A DNA stretch of 64,000 nt from Micromonospora sp. HM5-17 (lineage in GTDB: Bacteria > Actinomycetota > Actinomycetes > Mycobacteriales > Micromonosporaceae). Both the position numbers and the translations under genes were made by a program. Under the pieces are notes generated by a model. The model worked only from the letters and a program-made list of their open reading frames with translations, made no database searches and was not told the DNA's origin. Shown here piece by piece: positions 33,804-42,239 of the stretch; position 1 is the stretch's first letter, and each line of letters starts with the position of its first letter. The stretch covers positions 301,296-365,295 of the forward strand of contig NZ_RJWA01000007.1 in NCBI RefSeq assembly GCF_003762835.1. The letters are read 5' to 3'.

Positions 33804-34139
33804 TCAGCCCTCCGGGTAGAAGAGGAAGAGCGTGCAGCCGGTGCTGGTCGCGGGCACGTGCCACGACCCGGCCGGGGCGTGGATGAAGGTGCCGGCCGGG
33901 TAGTCGCGCGCGCCGTCGTTGAAGGTGCCGGAGAGGACGTAGACCTCCTCCGGGCCGGGCTCGTGGACGTCGCGCCGCGGCCAGGAGGTGCCCGGGTCCA
34001 TCTCCAGTACGTGGGCGGACGCGCCGGACGGTCCCCGCCACAGGGAGCGGAGCCGGATGCCGGGGAAGGGTTCGCGGACCGGGGCGTCGCCGACGAAGAC
34101 GGAGGTGTAGCCCTCCTGCTCGAGGATCTCGTGGTGCAT
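33804..34139 (-). CDS. Cupin-fold protein (ChrR-like)
   Basis: A 111-residue single cupin starting MHHEILEQEGYTSVFVGDAP. 'DVHEPGPEEVYVLSGTFNDG' and 'YPAGTFIHAPAGSWHVPATS' supply the metal-binding His/Glu pattern of cupin motifs 1 and 2. It resembles the ChrR C-terminal cupin that senses or detoxifies oxidants. It is divergent from the GlxA-type regulator at 34211 with only 71 bp between the two start codons, so the two genes are likely co-regulated. Substrate unknown. Confidence 0.82.
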   Translation of the reverse strand: MHHEILEQEGYTSVFVGDAPVREPFPGIRLRSLWRGPSGASAHVLEMDPGTSWPRRDVHEPGPEEVYVLSGTFNDGARDYPAGTFIHAPAGSWHVPATSTGCTLFLFYPEG

Positions 34140-34210
34140 GCATGCGACGGTGCCGTACGGGGCCACGGCGCGACAGAGCCCGCGACGACAGCATGGGGTA
34201 CTTTCCTGCC

Positions 34211-35230
34211 ATGCATCGCGTGGTGGCCCTGGTCCGGCCGGTGCAGTCGACGTTCGAACTCGGCTGTGCCGTCGAGGTCTTCGGCACCCGGCGCGCGGGG
34301 TTGCCGCAGTACTACGAGTTCGAGGTCTGCGCGGAGACGCCGGGACCGGTGGCGACCACGGGCGGATACACGATCACCGTTTCGCGGGACCTGTCGGCGC
34401 TCGAGTCCGCGGACACGGTGATCATCCCCGGCTGGGTGCCGGTGGAGGCGCCGCTACCCGAGCGGGTGCGCGACGCACTGCTGCGCGCCCACGCGCGGGG
34501 GGCGCGGCTGGTCACGATCTGTTCCGGCGTCTTCGCGCTGGCCCGTACCGGGCTGTTGGACGGCCGCTCGGCCACCACGCATCCCGCCCGGGCCGAGCAG
34601 TTGCGCCGGGAGTTCCCCCGGGTGCGGGTGGAGCCGGACCGGCTGTACGTCGATCACGGCGACGTCGCCACCAGCGCCGGGGCCGGCGCCGGCATCGACC
34701 TGTGCCTGCACCTGGTCCGCAAGGACCACGGGGCCGCGTACGCCGCCCTCCTCGCGCGGCACATGGTGATGCCGCCACACCGCGAGGGTGCCCAGGCACG
34801 ACACGTGCCGTCCCCGACGGCCGGCGAGCCGCTCGACGACCTGGTCGCGTGGGTCGACGAACGCCTCGGTACGCCGTTGTCCGTGGACGACCTGGCCGCG
34901 CAGCTCGGTGTCTCGCCCCGCACCCTCGCCCGCCGCTTCGCCGATCAACTCGGCACCAGCCCTGGCGCGTGGTTGCTCTCCCGCCGGGTGGCCGCGGCGC
35001 GCACCCTGCTGGAGGAGACGGACCTGCCGGTCGAGGCGATCGCGGCCCGGGTCGGCCTCGGCTCCGCGGTCAACCTGCGCCGCCGCTTCCGCGCCCAGCT
35101 GGGCACGACCCCGGGCGCGTACCGGCAGGCGTTCCGGGTCCGTGACACCCCGTCCCGGGCGGCGACCGGCAGGCCGCGCGCCGGCGGCACCCGCGCGCTC
35201 TCGTTGCCGGACCCGCCGGCGTCGCCGTGA
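34211..35230 (+). CDS. GlxA-type AraC family transcriptional regulator (DJ-1/PfpI + HTH)
   Basis: A 339-residue protein. The N-terminal DJ-1/PfpI-like domain reads 'MHRVVALVRPVQSTFELGCA' and 'ARLVTICSGVFALARTGLLD', with the nucleophile-elbow Cys in TICSG. The C-terminal AraC double HTH reads 'SVDDLAAQLGVSPRTLARRF', 'ADQLGTSPGAWLLSRRVAAA' and 'IAARVGLGSAVNLRRRFRAQ'. This pairing is the GlxA/FtrA architecture. I use ATG 34211; 34193 is also possible. It probably regulates the divergent cupin gene. About 30 residues at the C-terminus are disordered. Confidence 0.9.
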   Translation: MHRVVALVRPVQSTFELGCAVEVFGTRRAGLPQYYEFEVCAETPGPVATTGGYTITVSRDLSALESADTVIIPGWVPVEAPLPERVRDALLRAHARGARLVTICSGVFALARTGLLDGRSATTHPARAEQLRREFPRVRVEPDRLYVDHGDVATSAGAGAGIDLCLHLVRKDHGAAYAALLARHMVMPPHREGAQARHVPSPTAGEPLDDLVAWVDERLGTPLSVDDLAAQLGVSPRTLARRFADQLGTSPGAWLLSRRVAAARTLLEETDLPVEAIAARVGLGSAVNLRRRFRAQLGTTPGAYRQAFRVRDTPSRAATGRPRAGGTRALSLPDPPASP

Positions 35231-35244
35231 TCTTCCGCCGGACC

Positions 35245-35259
35245 GGGGTGGTCCACCCC
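35245..35259. terminator. Small hairpin between convergent genes
   Basis: GGGGTG-GTC-CACCCC lies in the 83-bp gap between the convergent GlxA-type and OCD genes. The stem is short and the call weak. Confidence 0.3.
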
Positions 35260-35313
35260 TGCCGTCGTCGACCCGGCCGACCGGAACCTCACCGGACCGG
35301 GTGCGGGCGACCG

Positions 35314-36333
35314 TCAGGGGGCTGCTGTCCGCCGGAGATCCTGGCCGCTGGCCGGCGGCTGCCGCCGGGCCGGGGCCTGCCCGGTCAGGCGGGCGAGGGT
35401 CACCTCGGCCGCGGCAAGGTCCTGGACGCCGAGTCCGACCAGCTTGCAGACCGTGATCTCATCCTCGTCCCGCCGGGCCGGCGCCGTACCGGCGAGGACC
35501 TCACCCAACTCGGTCAGGTCGTCGCGGCGGGGCCGGACGCGGGCGAGATCACCATGCGTGGTGGCGAGTGCGCGGCTGTCCACCACGATCCGGTCGGCGC
35601 GGCGTAGGCAGTCGGCCGACAGCTCCGCCTTGGTCGGGTCGTCGGCGCCGACCGCGGTGATGTGGAGCCCGGGACCGAGCCAGGCGCCGTGCACGAGCGG
35701 TTCGGTGCTGGCGGTCGCGGTGACCAACAGGTCCACGCCGACGCAGACCGACCTGGGGTCGGCGACCGGGGTCACCCGCAGGTTGGGGCGGCGGGCGCGG
35801 AGGGCCGCGGCCAGCGCGTCGGCGCGGTGCGGGCGCCGGCCCCACACCCGTACCTCGGTGATCGGTCGCTCGTCGAGGGCGGCGAGTACCTGAAGGTACG
35901 CCTGGACGCCAGTGCCGAGCACCCCCAACACGGTCGCGTCGGTCCGGGCCAGGACCCGGGCGGCCAGAGCGCCGGCGGCGGCGGTACGGATGTCGGACAG
36001 GTGATGCTCGTCCTCCAGCAGTGCCCGTAGGTCCCCGGTCGCGGCGTCGAAGACCGCCACGATCCCCGACCCTGGTGTGCCGCCGCGTCGGGCGCGTTCC
36101 CGGAACCAGGTGGCGACCTTGACCGTGAAGATCGCCCGTCCGGGCAGCCACGCGGACTTGACGTGGACGTCGCCGTCCGGGCCGGCCGGGGCGAAGACCG
36201 TCACCGGAGAGTCGCCGAGCCCGCGGCTGAAGTCGGCCAGCGCGGTGGAGACCGGCTCGAGCAGGTCCTCGAATCCGACCGCGGCGCGGATCGCCTCCGG
36301 TCCGTAGTGCAGCGGCGGTGCGGACGCGGTCAC
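35314..36333 (-). CDS. Ornithine cyclodeaminase/mu-crystallin family protein
   Basis: A 339-residue NAD(P)-dependent imine reductase-fold protein. Motifs are 'HVKSAWLPGRAIFTVKVATW', the Rossmann glycine motif 'VLGVLGTGVQAYLQVLAALD', and 'LLVTATASTEPLVHGAWLGP' followed by 'AVGADDPTKAELSADCLRRA'. Relatives are OCD, alanine dehydrogenase and ketimine reductases, so the exact reaction cannot be read from the sequence. It overlaps the PhzF gene by ATGA (36330-36333) and is surely co-translated, which suggests that the two enzymes act on related amino-acid-like substrates. Confidence 0.88.
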   Translation of the reverse strand: MTASAPPLHYGPEAIRAAVGFEDLLEPVSTALADFSRGLGDSPVTVFAPAGPDGDVHVKSAWLPGRAIFTVKVATWFRERARRGGTPGSGIVAVFDAATGDLRALLEDEHHLSDIRTAAAGALAARVLARTDATVLGVLGTGVQAYLQVLAALDERPITEVRVWGRRPHRADALAAALRARRPNLRVTPVADPRSVCVGVDLLVTATASTEPLVHGAWLGPGLHITAVGADDPTKAELSADCLRRADRIVVDSRALATTHGDLARVRPRRDDLTELGEVLAGTAPARRDEDEITVCKLVGLGVQDLAAAEVTLARLTGQAPARRQPPASGQDLRRTAAP

Positions 36334-37187
36334 CGGGGCAACTCCCGCAGCTCGCCCTCGCCGACCAGGACGACCCCGCCGCCAACCTCCACCGACCGGA
36401 TCCGCTCGTCCCGTCCGTACGCCACGATCGTCATCTCGCTCGGGCGACCGGTGAACCGACCCTGCCGCAGGGTGACCGGCTCACCGTCGCCGACCCGGCC
36501 GTGCCGGCGCAGGAACGCGGCGACACAGCCGGCGCCGCTGCCGGTGGCGACGTCCTCGACGTGGCCGTCGTTGTTCCAGTGCCGCCCTTCCCGTCCCGCC
36601 GCATCGAGGAGGTACGCGAACTGGGCGCCCACGGCGGCCAGTGGCGCGTCGAGGTCGGCGGTGATCCGGGCCCGGGCCAGGGCGTCGCCCCGGACCGGGA
36701 GCACCAGGTACCGCAGACCGGTGGAAACCACCTCCGCGGGAAGGTCGGGATCGAGGTCCTCGGGGCCGAGGGACAACCGCGAGAGCACCGCGGCGACGTC
36801 CGGTCGGCCCAGGAACGTCGCCGGCCCCTGGTCGAGCACGCTCGCGTACCGTCCGGGTCCGGTGCGCCGGGTGGTCACCCGGACCGTGCGGGCCGCCAAC
36901 CGTATCGTCCAGGTCGCGCGGTCCGCGTCGGCGTGCATCGCGTGCAGCACGCAGGCCGCGCCGATGACCGGATGTCCGGCGAAGTCCAGCTCGTCGAGCA
37001 GGTCGAACACCCGAGCCGCCCAGGTCGTCGCGTTCTCCCGAACCAGGAAGATCGACTCGAAGTGCCGCAGCTCCCTGGTGATCTGTGCCATCTGCGCGCC
37101 GCTGAGCCCCGCCGCCTCGGGAAACACCGCGAGGCTGTTGCCGCTGTACGGCCGGCTCGTGAAGACGTCGACGTGGTGGTATCGCAC
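36330..37187 (-). CDS. PhzF family isomerase
   Basis: A 285-residue protein with the PhzF signature 'VDVFTSRPYSGNSLAVFPEA' and the catalytic Glu in HFESIFL. 'FAGHPVIGAACVLHA' and 'GHVEDVATGSGAGCVAAFLR' bracket the second half of the diaminopimelate-epimerase-like fold. Family members isomerise by proton shifts near a carboxylate. First gene of a two-gene operon with the OCD-like gene, and divergent from the LysR regulator with 72 bp between starts. Not in a phenazine cluster. Confidence 0.9.
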   Translation of the reverse strand: MRYHHVDVFTSRPYSGNSLAVFPEAAGLSGAQMAQITRELRHFESIFLVRENATTWAARVFDLLDELDFAGHPVIGAACVLHAMHADADRATWTIRLAARTVRVTTRRTGPGRYASVLDQGPATFLGRPDVAAVLSRLSLGPEDLDPDLPAEVVSTGLRYLVLPVRGDALARARITADLDAPLAAVGAQFAYLLDAAGREGRHWNNDGHVEDVATGSGAGCVAAFLRRHGRVGDGEPVTLRQGRFTGRPSEMTIVAYGRDERIRSVEVGGGVVLVGEGELRELPR

Positions 37188-37259
37188 GGGACGACGCTAT
37201 GCCGGGCGCCCGGTTCCCCGGAACTGAGCAAATTCCGAGGGCGGGTATAAGTTCTCGTT

Positions 37260-38093
37260 ATGGCACCCGAGCTCGAGACGGCGCTGTTGCGGGCCTTCCT
37301 GACCGCCGTCCGGGCCGGCAGCATCAGCCGCGCCGCGACCGCGCTGGGGCACAGCCAGCCCGCGTTGAGCCAGCAGCTGCGCAGGCTCGAGCGCGCGGTC
37401 GGCGAACCGCTGCTGCGCCGCACCACCGCCGGGGTGACCCCCACCCGGGCGGGGGAGGCGCTCCTGCCGTACGCCGAGCGGATCCTCGCCCTGTCCGCGC
37501 AGGCCCTACGCGCCCCGCGACAGGCCCTGGCCGGGCACTGCGGCATCGGCCTGCTCGAGGATCTCACCGCCGCGCCGCTACCCCAGGCCCTCGCCGATTT
37601 CGCGCGCACCCACCCCGGCGTCACCCTCGAGGTCGTCAGCCTGCCCGGCCCGGCGATCCGCGAGGCGTTCACGAGCGGCCGGACGCAGCTGGCCCTCTGT
37701 GACCCGGCGTACCTGCCGGAACCACCGCGCTGGACCGTCCGAACGCCCCTGACCTGGGCCGCCGGCCCCGGCTTCGATCCCGACGCCGACCCCCTGCCAC
37801 TGATCCTGTTCTCCCCACCCTGCCGGTGGCGTGCCCCGGTACTCGACGCCCTGGAGGCCGCCGGCCGCCGCTGGCGCGTCGCCTTCGAGAGCACCGGCCT
37901 CGCCGGGGTCACCGCCGCCGTCCGGGCCGGACTCGGCGTCGCCGCCCTGCTCCCGGCCAACCTCGAACCCGGCATCACCGTGCCGTCACTCCCACGCCTG
38001 CCCGACGTCGAGCTCGGCCTCGCCCGCCGTCCCGACACCGACGGTGATCCCCTCGTCGACGCGGTCGAGGCACTCCTCCGCCGGCTCGCCTGA
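37260..38093 (+). CDS. LysR family transcriptional regulator
   Basis: A 277-residue protein. N-terminal HTH 'LLRAFLTAVRAGSISRAATA' and 'LGHSQPALSQQLRRLERAVG' is classic LysR, followed by a periplasmic-binding-like effector domain ('HCGIGLLEDLTAAPLPQALA' to 'RRPDTDGDPLVDAVEALLRR'). It is divergent from the phzF-OCD pair, the usual arrangement for a LysR controlling its neighbour. The 72-bp divergent gap carries TTCTCGTTATGG at the start site. Confidence 0.92.
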   Translation: MAPELETALLRAFLTAVRAGSISRAATALGHSQPALSQQLRRLERAVGEPLLRRTTAGVTPTRAGEALLPYAERILALSAQALRAPRQALAGHCGIGLLEDLTAAPLPQALADFARTHPGVTLEVVSLPGPAIREAFTSGRTQLALCDPAYLPEPPRWTVRTPLTWAAGPGFDPDADPLPLILFSPPCRWRAPVLDALEAAGRRWRVAFESTGLAGVTAAVRAGLGVAALLPANLEPGITVPSLPRLPDVELGLARRPDTDGDPLVDAVEALLRRLA

Positions 38094-38108
38094 CCCGGGG
38101 AGCGTCGC

Positions 38109-38151
38109 CGCGCCGCGGAGCGTGCTCTCGGCAAACATCTGCCGCGGCGCG
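38109..38151 (+). terminator. Strong hairpin after the LysR gene
   Basis: CGCGCCGCGG (38109-38118) pairs perfectly with CCGCGGCGCG (38142-38151) over ten bases with a 23-base loop, 16 bases past the stop codon. No T-tract. Confidence 0.6.
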
Positions 38152-38231
38152 TCGCCGGACGGGACCGTCGACGGGTTCGCGCCGCGAAACTCGATGGTCG
38201 GGCCTTGTCCGCCCGTGGAATGATCGACGCC

Positions 38232-38362
38232 GGGTCGCTAGCTCAATCGGATAGAGCATTCGGCTTGGGGTAGCGCGTCCGCTCCCCGCCGGTGCGGCCA
38301 TGGGCGGGCTTCCTTCTCCGTTTCGGACCGAAGGGTTCGGGGTTCGAGTCCCCGGCGACCCA
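38232..38362 (+). tRNA. tRNA-Arg(UCG)-like gene interrupted by 57 bp in the anticodon loop
   Basis: The acceptor GGGTCGC (38232-38238) pairs with GCGACCC (38355-38361). The D-arm is GCTC/GAGC (38241-38257). Anticodon stem TTCGG (38259-38263) pairs with CCGAA (38328-38332). The T-arm is CGGGG-TTCGAGT-CCCCG (38338-38354), and A38362 is the discriminator. The anticodon loop region is 64 nt instead of 7. Removing 38267-38323 leaves loop CTTCGGA, matching the CT-NCG-GA loop of actinobacterial tRNA-Arg and giving anticodon UCG. The inserted 57 bp fold into three small hairpins and are far too short for a group I intron. Whether this RNA is processed or dead cannot be told. Confidence 0.65.
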
Positions 38363-38451
38363 CGGTGCATGTCGGTGCCTGCCGGAGTCGACCCTCGGGC
38401 CTCCGGGGTGGCCACATCGTCGAGGGGCACGACCAGCGGAACGGAGGGCGT

Positions 38452-40611
38452 GTGCTCGAAAAGCTGATCATCCAGAAGACACTGCGGGTGCCCGCGAGCA
38501 CCGGCGCGGCGGGCGACGGTACGGCGGTGGCCCGGCAACTGGATGCGGCGCTGCTCGACGTCGGGTTCTCGGCGTCCCGTGCCCTGCTGGAGCACGTCGG
38601 TTCCCTCGCTCCCGGACCGGCGATGGATCTCGCCGCCACGGTCGTCTCCGCCGTGCGTGAGCTGGTCGGCGACCATGTCCAGCACAACGCGTACTTCATC
38701 AACTTCCCGGACGGCGTGCCGGACACCGTCGAGTTCTGGGTGGAGCGGCTGCGGGCGGCCGTGCTCACCGGTGGCGGTACGGCGACCGACGCCGAGCTAC
38801 GGGAGGCGGTCCTCTCGGGCGGGCTGAACCTGCTCGAACTGCCGGGCTACGGTACCTACCAGCACAGCTACGCCGAGTTGTTGGCCGCGCACGACGCGCT
38901 GGTCGCCTCCGCCGGTGACCGGGTGACCCTGCTGCATCTCGGCGACACCGTCGACGTGGAGGCGGAGCGGCTCTACCTGGCCCTGGCCGGGAGCACGACG
39001 CCACTCGGCGAGGCGGACCTGGCGATCCTCAGCGAGCTCGCCGTCGCCTGCCTCGACGACGCGCAGCCGGCCGAGATCCCGGTGCGGGAGAACCGCGCCG
39101 TCCTCAACGGGGTCCGGCTCGTCCTCGGGCGACCACTGGTCGCTGTGGACACCACGACCGACGTGCTCCGCCTTGCCTGCCACGTCTCCGGCGGGGACGT
39201 CTCGCTCGTGACGCCCACCCGGTTCCGGCCGTTCCGGCGTCGGGAGCGGCGGATCCTGCTGGCCGCGCTGGACCAGGTCGTCGCCGCCCACCCGGACAAG
39301 CTCGGTGACGTCGTGCGCCACGCGGAGCGGTGGAAGCGGCTCGGGGAGCGGCTGCACCCGCACGAGTACGACGAGTGGCCGCACGCCCAGGAGGTGTTCG
39401 CGGTCGCGCGTGGCGAGCGGCGGGCCCCCAGCCTCGCCGGCCGTGCGGAGGCGGCGATCCGTACCGGAGCCATCGGTTCGGCCGCGTCGGTGTTGTCGGC
39501 CGCGCCGGGACTGCTGCTGCGCTCGGCGGACCGGCTTCTGCGGCTGGCATCGCCGTCGGAGCGTGCCACGGTGGTCGACGCGGTCGCGGGCGCCCTGGGC
39601 ACGGCGTCGGGCCGTGTGCTCTGTTCGCTGCGGGAGCATCTCGACAACCGGCTGACACCCGCCTGTGTCCGGGTGTACGCGAGCCGCTCGCGGCGCGCGT
39701 GGGTGGGGCCGGACCGGCGACCACCGCTGCCGGCCGAGTTGGTGGCCGAGCTGTCGTCGTTGCTCGACGCGGAGATCAGCGCCCGGCTGCCGGAACCGGA
39801 GCGACCGCTGGTGGTGGACCCCGAGGTGCTCGACGTCGCACTGCCGTTGTCGGGCAAGGCGGCCGAGGGTGGGTTCGCGGTGTTGCCGAGGGGCTCGCGG
39901 GCGTCGGTCTCCGGCGAGCTGCTGCGCTTCTTCATGTACTGGCGCCAGACCAGTCGTCGCACCGACTACGACCTGTCGGTGTTGCTGCTCGACGACGAGT
40001 TCCACACCGCGGGCCAGGTGTCCTGGACGAACTACCGCCACGACGGTGTGGTGTACTCGGGCGACATCACCGACGCGACGAACGGTGCCACCGAGTTCAT
40101 CGAGGTGCCCCTGACGGTCCGTGGACGGTACGTCGTTCCGCAGGTCCACATCTACGCGGGCGAGTCGTTCGACGAGGTCGCCGAGTCGATGTTCGGGTAC
40201 CAGACCCGTACCCGGGACCAGGGCGGCGCCCCCTTCGACGCCCGGACCGTGCGGGCGCGTTCGCAGCTGCGCGGCCCGGGCCGGGTCGCGCTGCCGATGG
40301 TGTTCGTCAAGGGCACGGATGGCTGGCAGGCGGTGTGGCTCCACCTGTACCTGCGGGGTAAGCCGTCGTTCAACCGGGTGGAGACCACCACGTTCACCAC
40401 GGCCGACCGGGTGCGGGCGCTGATGGAGCGGCGCTACCTCACCGTGTCCTACCTCGTGGACCGGTGGCGTGCCCGAGCCGAGGTGCGGACGTGGGACGGC
40501 CACCCGCCGGACGAGCCGGTCACGTTCATCGGCATCGAGGCGCCGGAGGAGCTGCCGGACGGATCGGAGGCGTATACACTAGATCGGCTCACCGAGCTGA
40601 TCCCGGCGTGA
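38452..40611 (+). CDS. TerD-domain protein, MXAN_6230/SCO0988-like
   Basis: A 719-residue protein. GTG 38452 is chosen because GGAGG lies six bases upstream and the product starts LEKLIIQKTLRVPAS. The first ~450 residues are a helical region of the MXAN_6230/SCO0988 type ('HNAYFINFPDGVPDTVEFWV', '[20 protein letters not shown]'). The C-terminal ~230 residues form a TerD-like domain ('ASVSGELLRFFMYWRQTSRR', 'YDLSVLLLDDEFHTAGQVSW', 'FIEVPLTVRGRYVVPQVHIY'). TerD domains bind calcium and occur in stress and tellurium-resistance systems; the role here is unknown. It lies 90 bp after the interrupted tRNA. Confidence 0.82.
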   Translation: MLEKLIIQKTLRVPASTGAAGDGTAVARQLDAALLDVGFSASRALLEHVGSLAPGPAMDLAATVVSAVRELVGDHVQHNAYFINFPDGVPDTVEFWVERLRAAVLTGGGTATDAELREAVLSGGLNLLELPGYGTYQHSYAELLAAHDALVASAGDRVTLLHLGDTVDVEAERLYLALAGSTTPLGEADLAILSELAVACLDDAQPAEIPVRENRAVLNGVRLVLGRPLVAVDTTTDVLRLACHVSGGDVSLVTPTRFRPFRRRERRILLAALDQVVAAHPDKLGDVVRHAERWKRLGERLHPHEYDEWPHAQEVFAVARGERRAPSLAGRAEAAIRTGAIGSAASVLSAAPGLLLRSADRLLRLASPSERATVVDAVAGALGTASGRVLCSLREHLDNRLTPACVRVYASRSRRAWVGPDRRPPLPAELVAELSSLLDAEISARLPEPERPLVVDPEVLDVALPLSGKAAEGGFAVLPRGSRASVSGELLRFFMYWRQTSRRTDYDLSVLLLDDEFHTAGQVSWTNYRHDGVVYSGDITDATNGATEFIEVPLTVRGRYVVPQVHIYAGESFDEVAESMFGYQTRTRDQGGAPFDARTVRARSQLRGPGRVALPMVFVKGTDGWQAVWLHLYLRGKPSFNRVETTTFTTADRVRALMERRYLTVSYLVDRWRARAEVRTWDGHPPDEPVTFIGIEAPEELPDGSEAYTLDRLTELIPA

Positions 40612-40620
40612 TCGGCGAGA

Positions 40621-40713
40621 GCCGAGGCCATGCGGGCGCTTCCTGCTACTCGTTCGACTCGGGCCCTCCGCGATAGCGGAGGATGTGGTATTAGCGCCCG
40701 CGCTCTCCTCGGC
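40621..40713. other. Nested inverted repeat (cruciform/RNA structure) downstream of the TerD gene
   Basis: There are three nested arms: GCCGAGG (40621-40627) with CCTCGGC (40707-40713), GCGGGCGCT (40632-40640) with AGCGCCCGC (40693-40701), and a central hairpin CCTCCGC-GATA-GCGGAGG (40665-40682). All are perfect. The element fills part of the 301-bp gene-free stretch 40612-40912. It could be a terminator, but the layered design is larger than the other hairpins in the window. Confidence 0.6.
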
Positions 40714-40912
40714 CCGCGCCGGTGGGCCACGGGACCGCGGCCGGCCTGACCGGCCGACCGTCGGTGACGGCATTCCCGGCCCCGCCGGCGGCTGTGCCCG
40801 CGTCACGGCGAAAGGCCTCCGGCGTATCCGGGAACCGCCGGCCTCGGGCAACCGGCCCCCGCATCCGCGTCGTCGTGGTACGACTGGGGAGAGGTCGCCG
40901 GGACGGGGGTAC

Positions 40913-41410
40913 GTGGCGCAGGGACGGTCGGGGTGGCTGCTACGCCCCCGGGAAGGCGAACGTCGGATCTCCTATCTGGAGCTCTTCCTCGATCTCGGGC
41001 TCATCGTCGCGCTGTCCCGGCTCTCCCAGCGCATGGTCGACGATCTCTCGTCGGCGAACGTGGTGGAGACGGCGGTGCTGCTCGCCGCCATCTGGTGGGT
41101 CTGGACCGTCACCGCCTACACCACCGACTGGTACGACCCGCGTCAGCCGCTGGTCCAGTTCTTCGTGCTCGCGGTGATGCTCGGCGGGCTGCTGATGTCG
41201 GTCGCGTCCGTGCGGGCGTACGAGGACCCGGAGGGGATCGTCTTCGCCGGGTCGTACGTCGGCCCGCACCTGCTGCGCGGCGTCGTGCTGGTGACCGCGC
41301 TCCGCGGCCACGAGCTGCGTCGGCGCCCCCTGCGGGTGCTGATCTGGTTCGGGTTGAGCGGCGTGCTCTGGCTGACCGGGGCGTTCCTGCCCGCCTCGGC
41401 CCGGCTGGGG
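40913..41410 (+). pseudogene. Truncated low-temperature-requirement A (LtrA) membrane protein
   Basis: From GTG 40913 the frame reads VAQGRSGWLLRPREGERRIS, then 'YLELFLDLGLIVALSRLSQR', 'AAIWWVWTVTAYTTDWYDPR' and 'VQFFVLAVMLGGLLMSVASV'. This is the N-terminal four or so helices of an LtrA-family protein. After 'VLWLTGAFLPASARLG' (~41410) hydrophobic sequence stops and the frame becomes Arg-rich noise. Normal LtrA proteins are roughly twice as long. The 3' half has been deleted or replaced; the next two remnants lie beyond the break. Confidence 0.78.
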
Positions 41411-41468
41411 TGCCGGGGTGGGGCAGCGTCATCTCGGGAGTGTACGGCCACACGTGCGGCGGCGGTCA

Positions 41469-41609
41469 ATGGTGTCGAGCTACCCGGGCTACGACGCCGC
41501 GGCGGTCGCGCGGGTGCTCATGGAGTTTACGCCGCTGAAGAAGAAGGACGCCGCGGCGACCGGGGCCGAACTGACGAAGGTTCTCGACGCCTACTGGGCA
41601 GGGAAATGA
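41469..41609 (+). pseudogene. C-terminal remnant of an unrecognised protein
   Basis: A coding-like 46-residue segment, MVSSYPGYDAAAVARVLMEF then TPLKKKDAAATGAELTKVLD and AYWAGK, stops at 41609. Lys-rich composition and a clean stop argue for a former C-terminus rather than chance. I do not recognise the family. It begins about 60 bp beyond the LtrA break. Confidence 0.4.
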
Positions 41610-41652
41610 CCGTCCCGGTCCGCACGGCGCCCGGTGCGGCCACGGTTGACCG

Positions 41653-41831
41653 TGGCCGCACCGGACACCTCGGCCACGGTGCCGACCGCCGAACTGCTGG
41701 CCCGGTTCCACCCGACCACGCGGGGCCGGTCGCCGCTCGGTCCGTTCGACTCGCTGGTGGACAGTTCGGCCGCGCGCCGGCTGCTCGGCTTCGAGCCTCG
41801 GTACGGCTGGCGTGACGCCGTCGTCGGCTGA
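41653..41831 (+). pseudogene. C-terminal remnant of an NAD-dependent epimerase/dehydratase
   Basis: 'APDTSATVPTAELLARFHPT' followed by 'SSAARRLLGFEPRYGWRDAV' is the typical C-terminal end of SDR-type sugar epimerases (the 'A..LLGFEP.YSWRD' pattern). Only ~60 residues remain, with no Rossmann domain, so this is a decayed gene tail. Confidence 0.6.
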
Positions 41832-42096
41832 CCGGCTCGGCTCGGGCACCCGGCCGGGCCGAGACGGTCAGGTCACCGTCGTCGGTTACAACGCGGCCCG
41901 CCACCCCGGCGACCTCCGACCCGCCCTCGCCCGGGGTCGAGCCACCCGGCCGGGTACCGCGTCCGACGCGGCCTCAGCCGACCGTGACCAGGTCGAACCG
42001 CTCCCAGCTGCCGATCGTGGTGGCCGCCGCGACCAGCGGTGCCGCGCCCGCGTCGGCCGCCTGCACGTACCGGTCGGTGCTGGCCGACGACCCAAC

Positions 42097-42107
42097 ACAT
42101 CGGATGT
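42097..42107. promoter_or_regulatory. Orphan ACATCGGATGT palindrome
   Basis: An 11-bp palindrome with one central base, followed by AT, identical to the site at 56057-56067. It lies in the 408-bp gene-free stretch 41832-42239, which otherwise holds nothing I can recognise. No gene starts nearby, so it may be the leftover promoter of a gene lost from this scar. Confidence 0.5.
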
Positions 42108-42239
42108 ATCGCCGGTGGTGCGACGCGGGATCCGCTCGGACTGTCGATGTCGGAGCCGCCCGGGACAGCCCGCCGGAGCCCGGACAGCGTGGTGCCCGGG
42201 TACCGGAGGACCCGCCTCCGGTACCCGGGCACCGGTCGG

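Noticed and set aside
36330..37187. Phenazine biosynthesis cluster suggested by the PhzF-like gene
   Set aside because: No other phz genes are present; PhzF-family isomerases are widespread outside phenazine pathways.
38232..38362. Group I intron in the interrupted tRNA
   Set aside because: 57 bp is several-fold too short for a group I catalytic core, and the boundaries do not end in the required G when the tRNA loop is restored.
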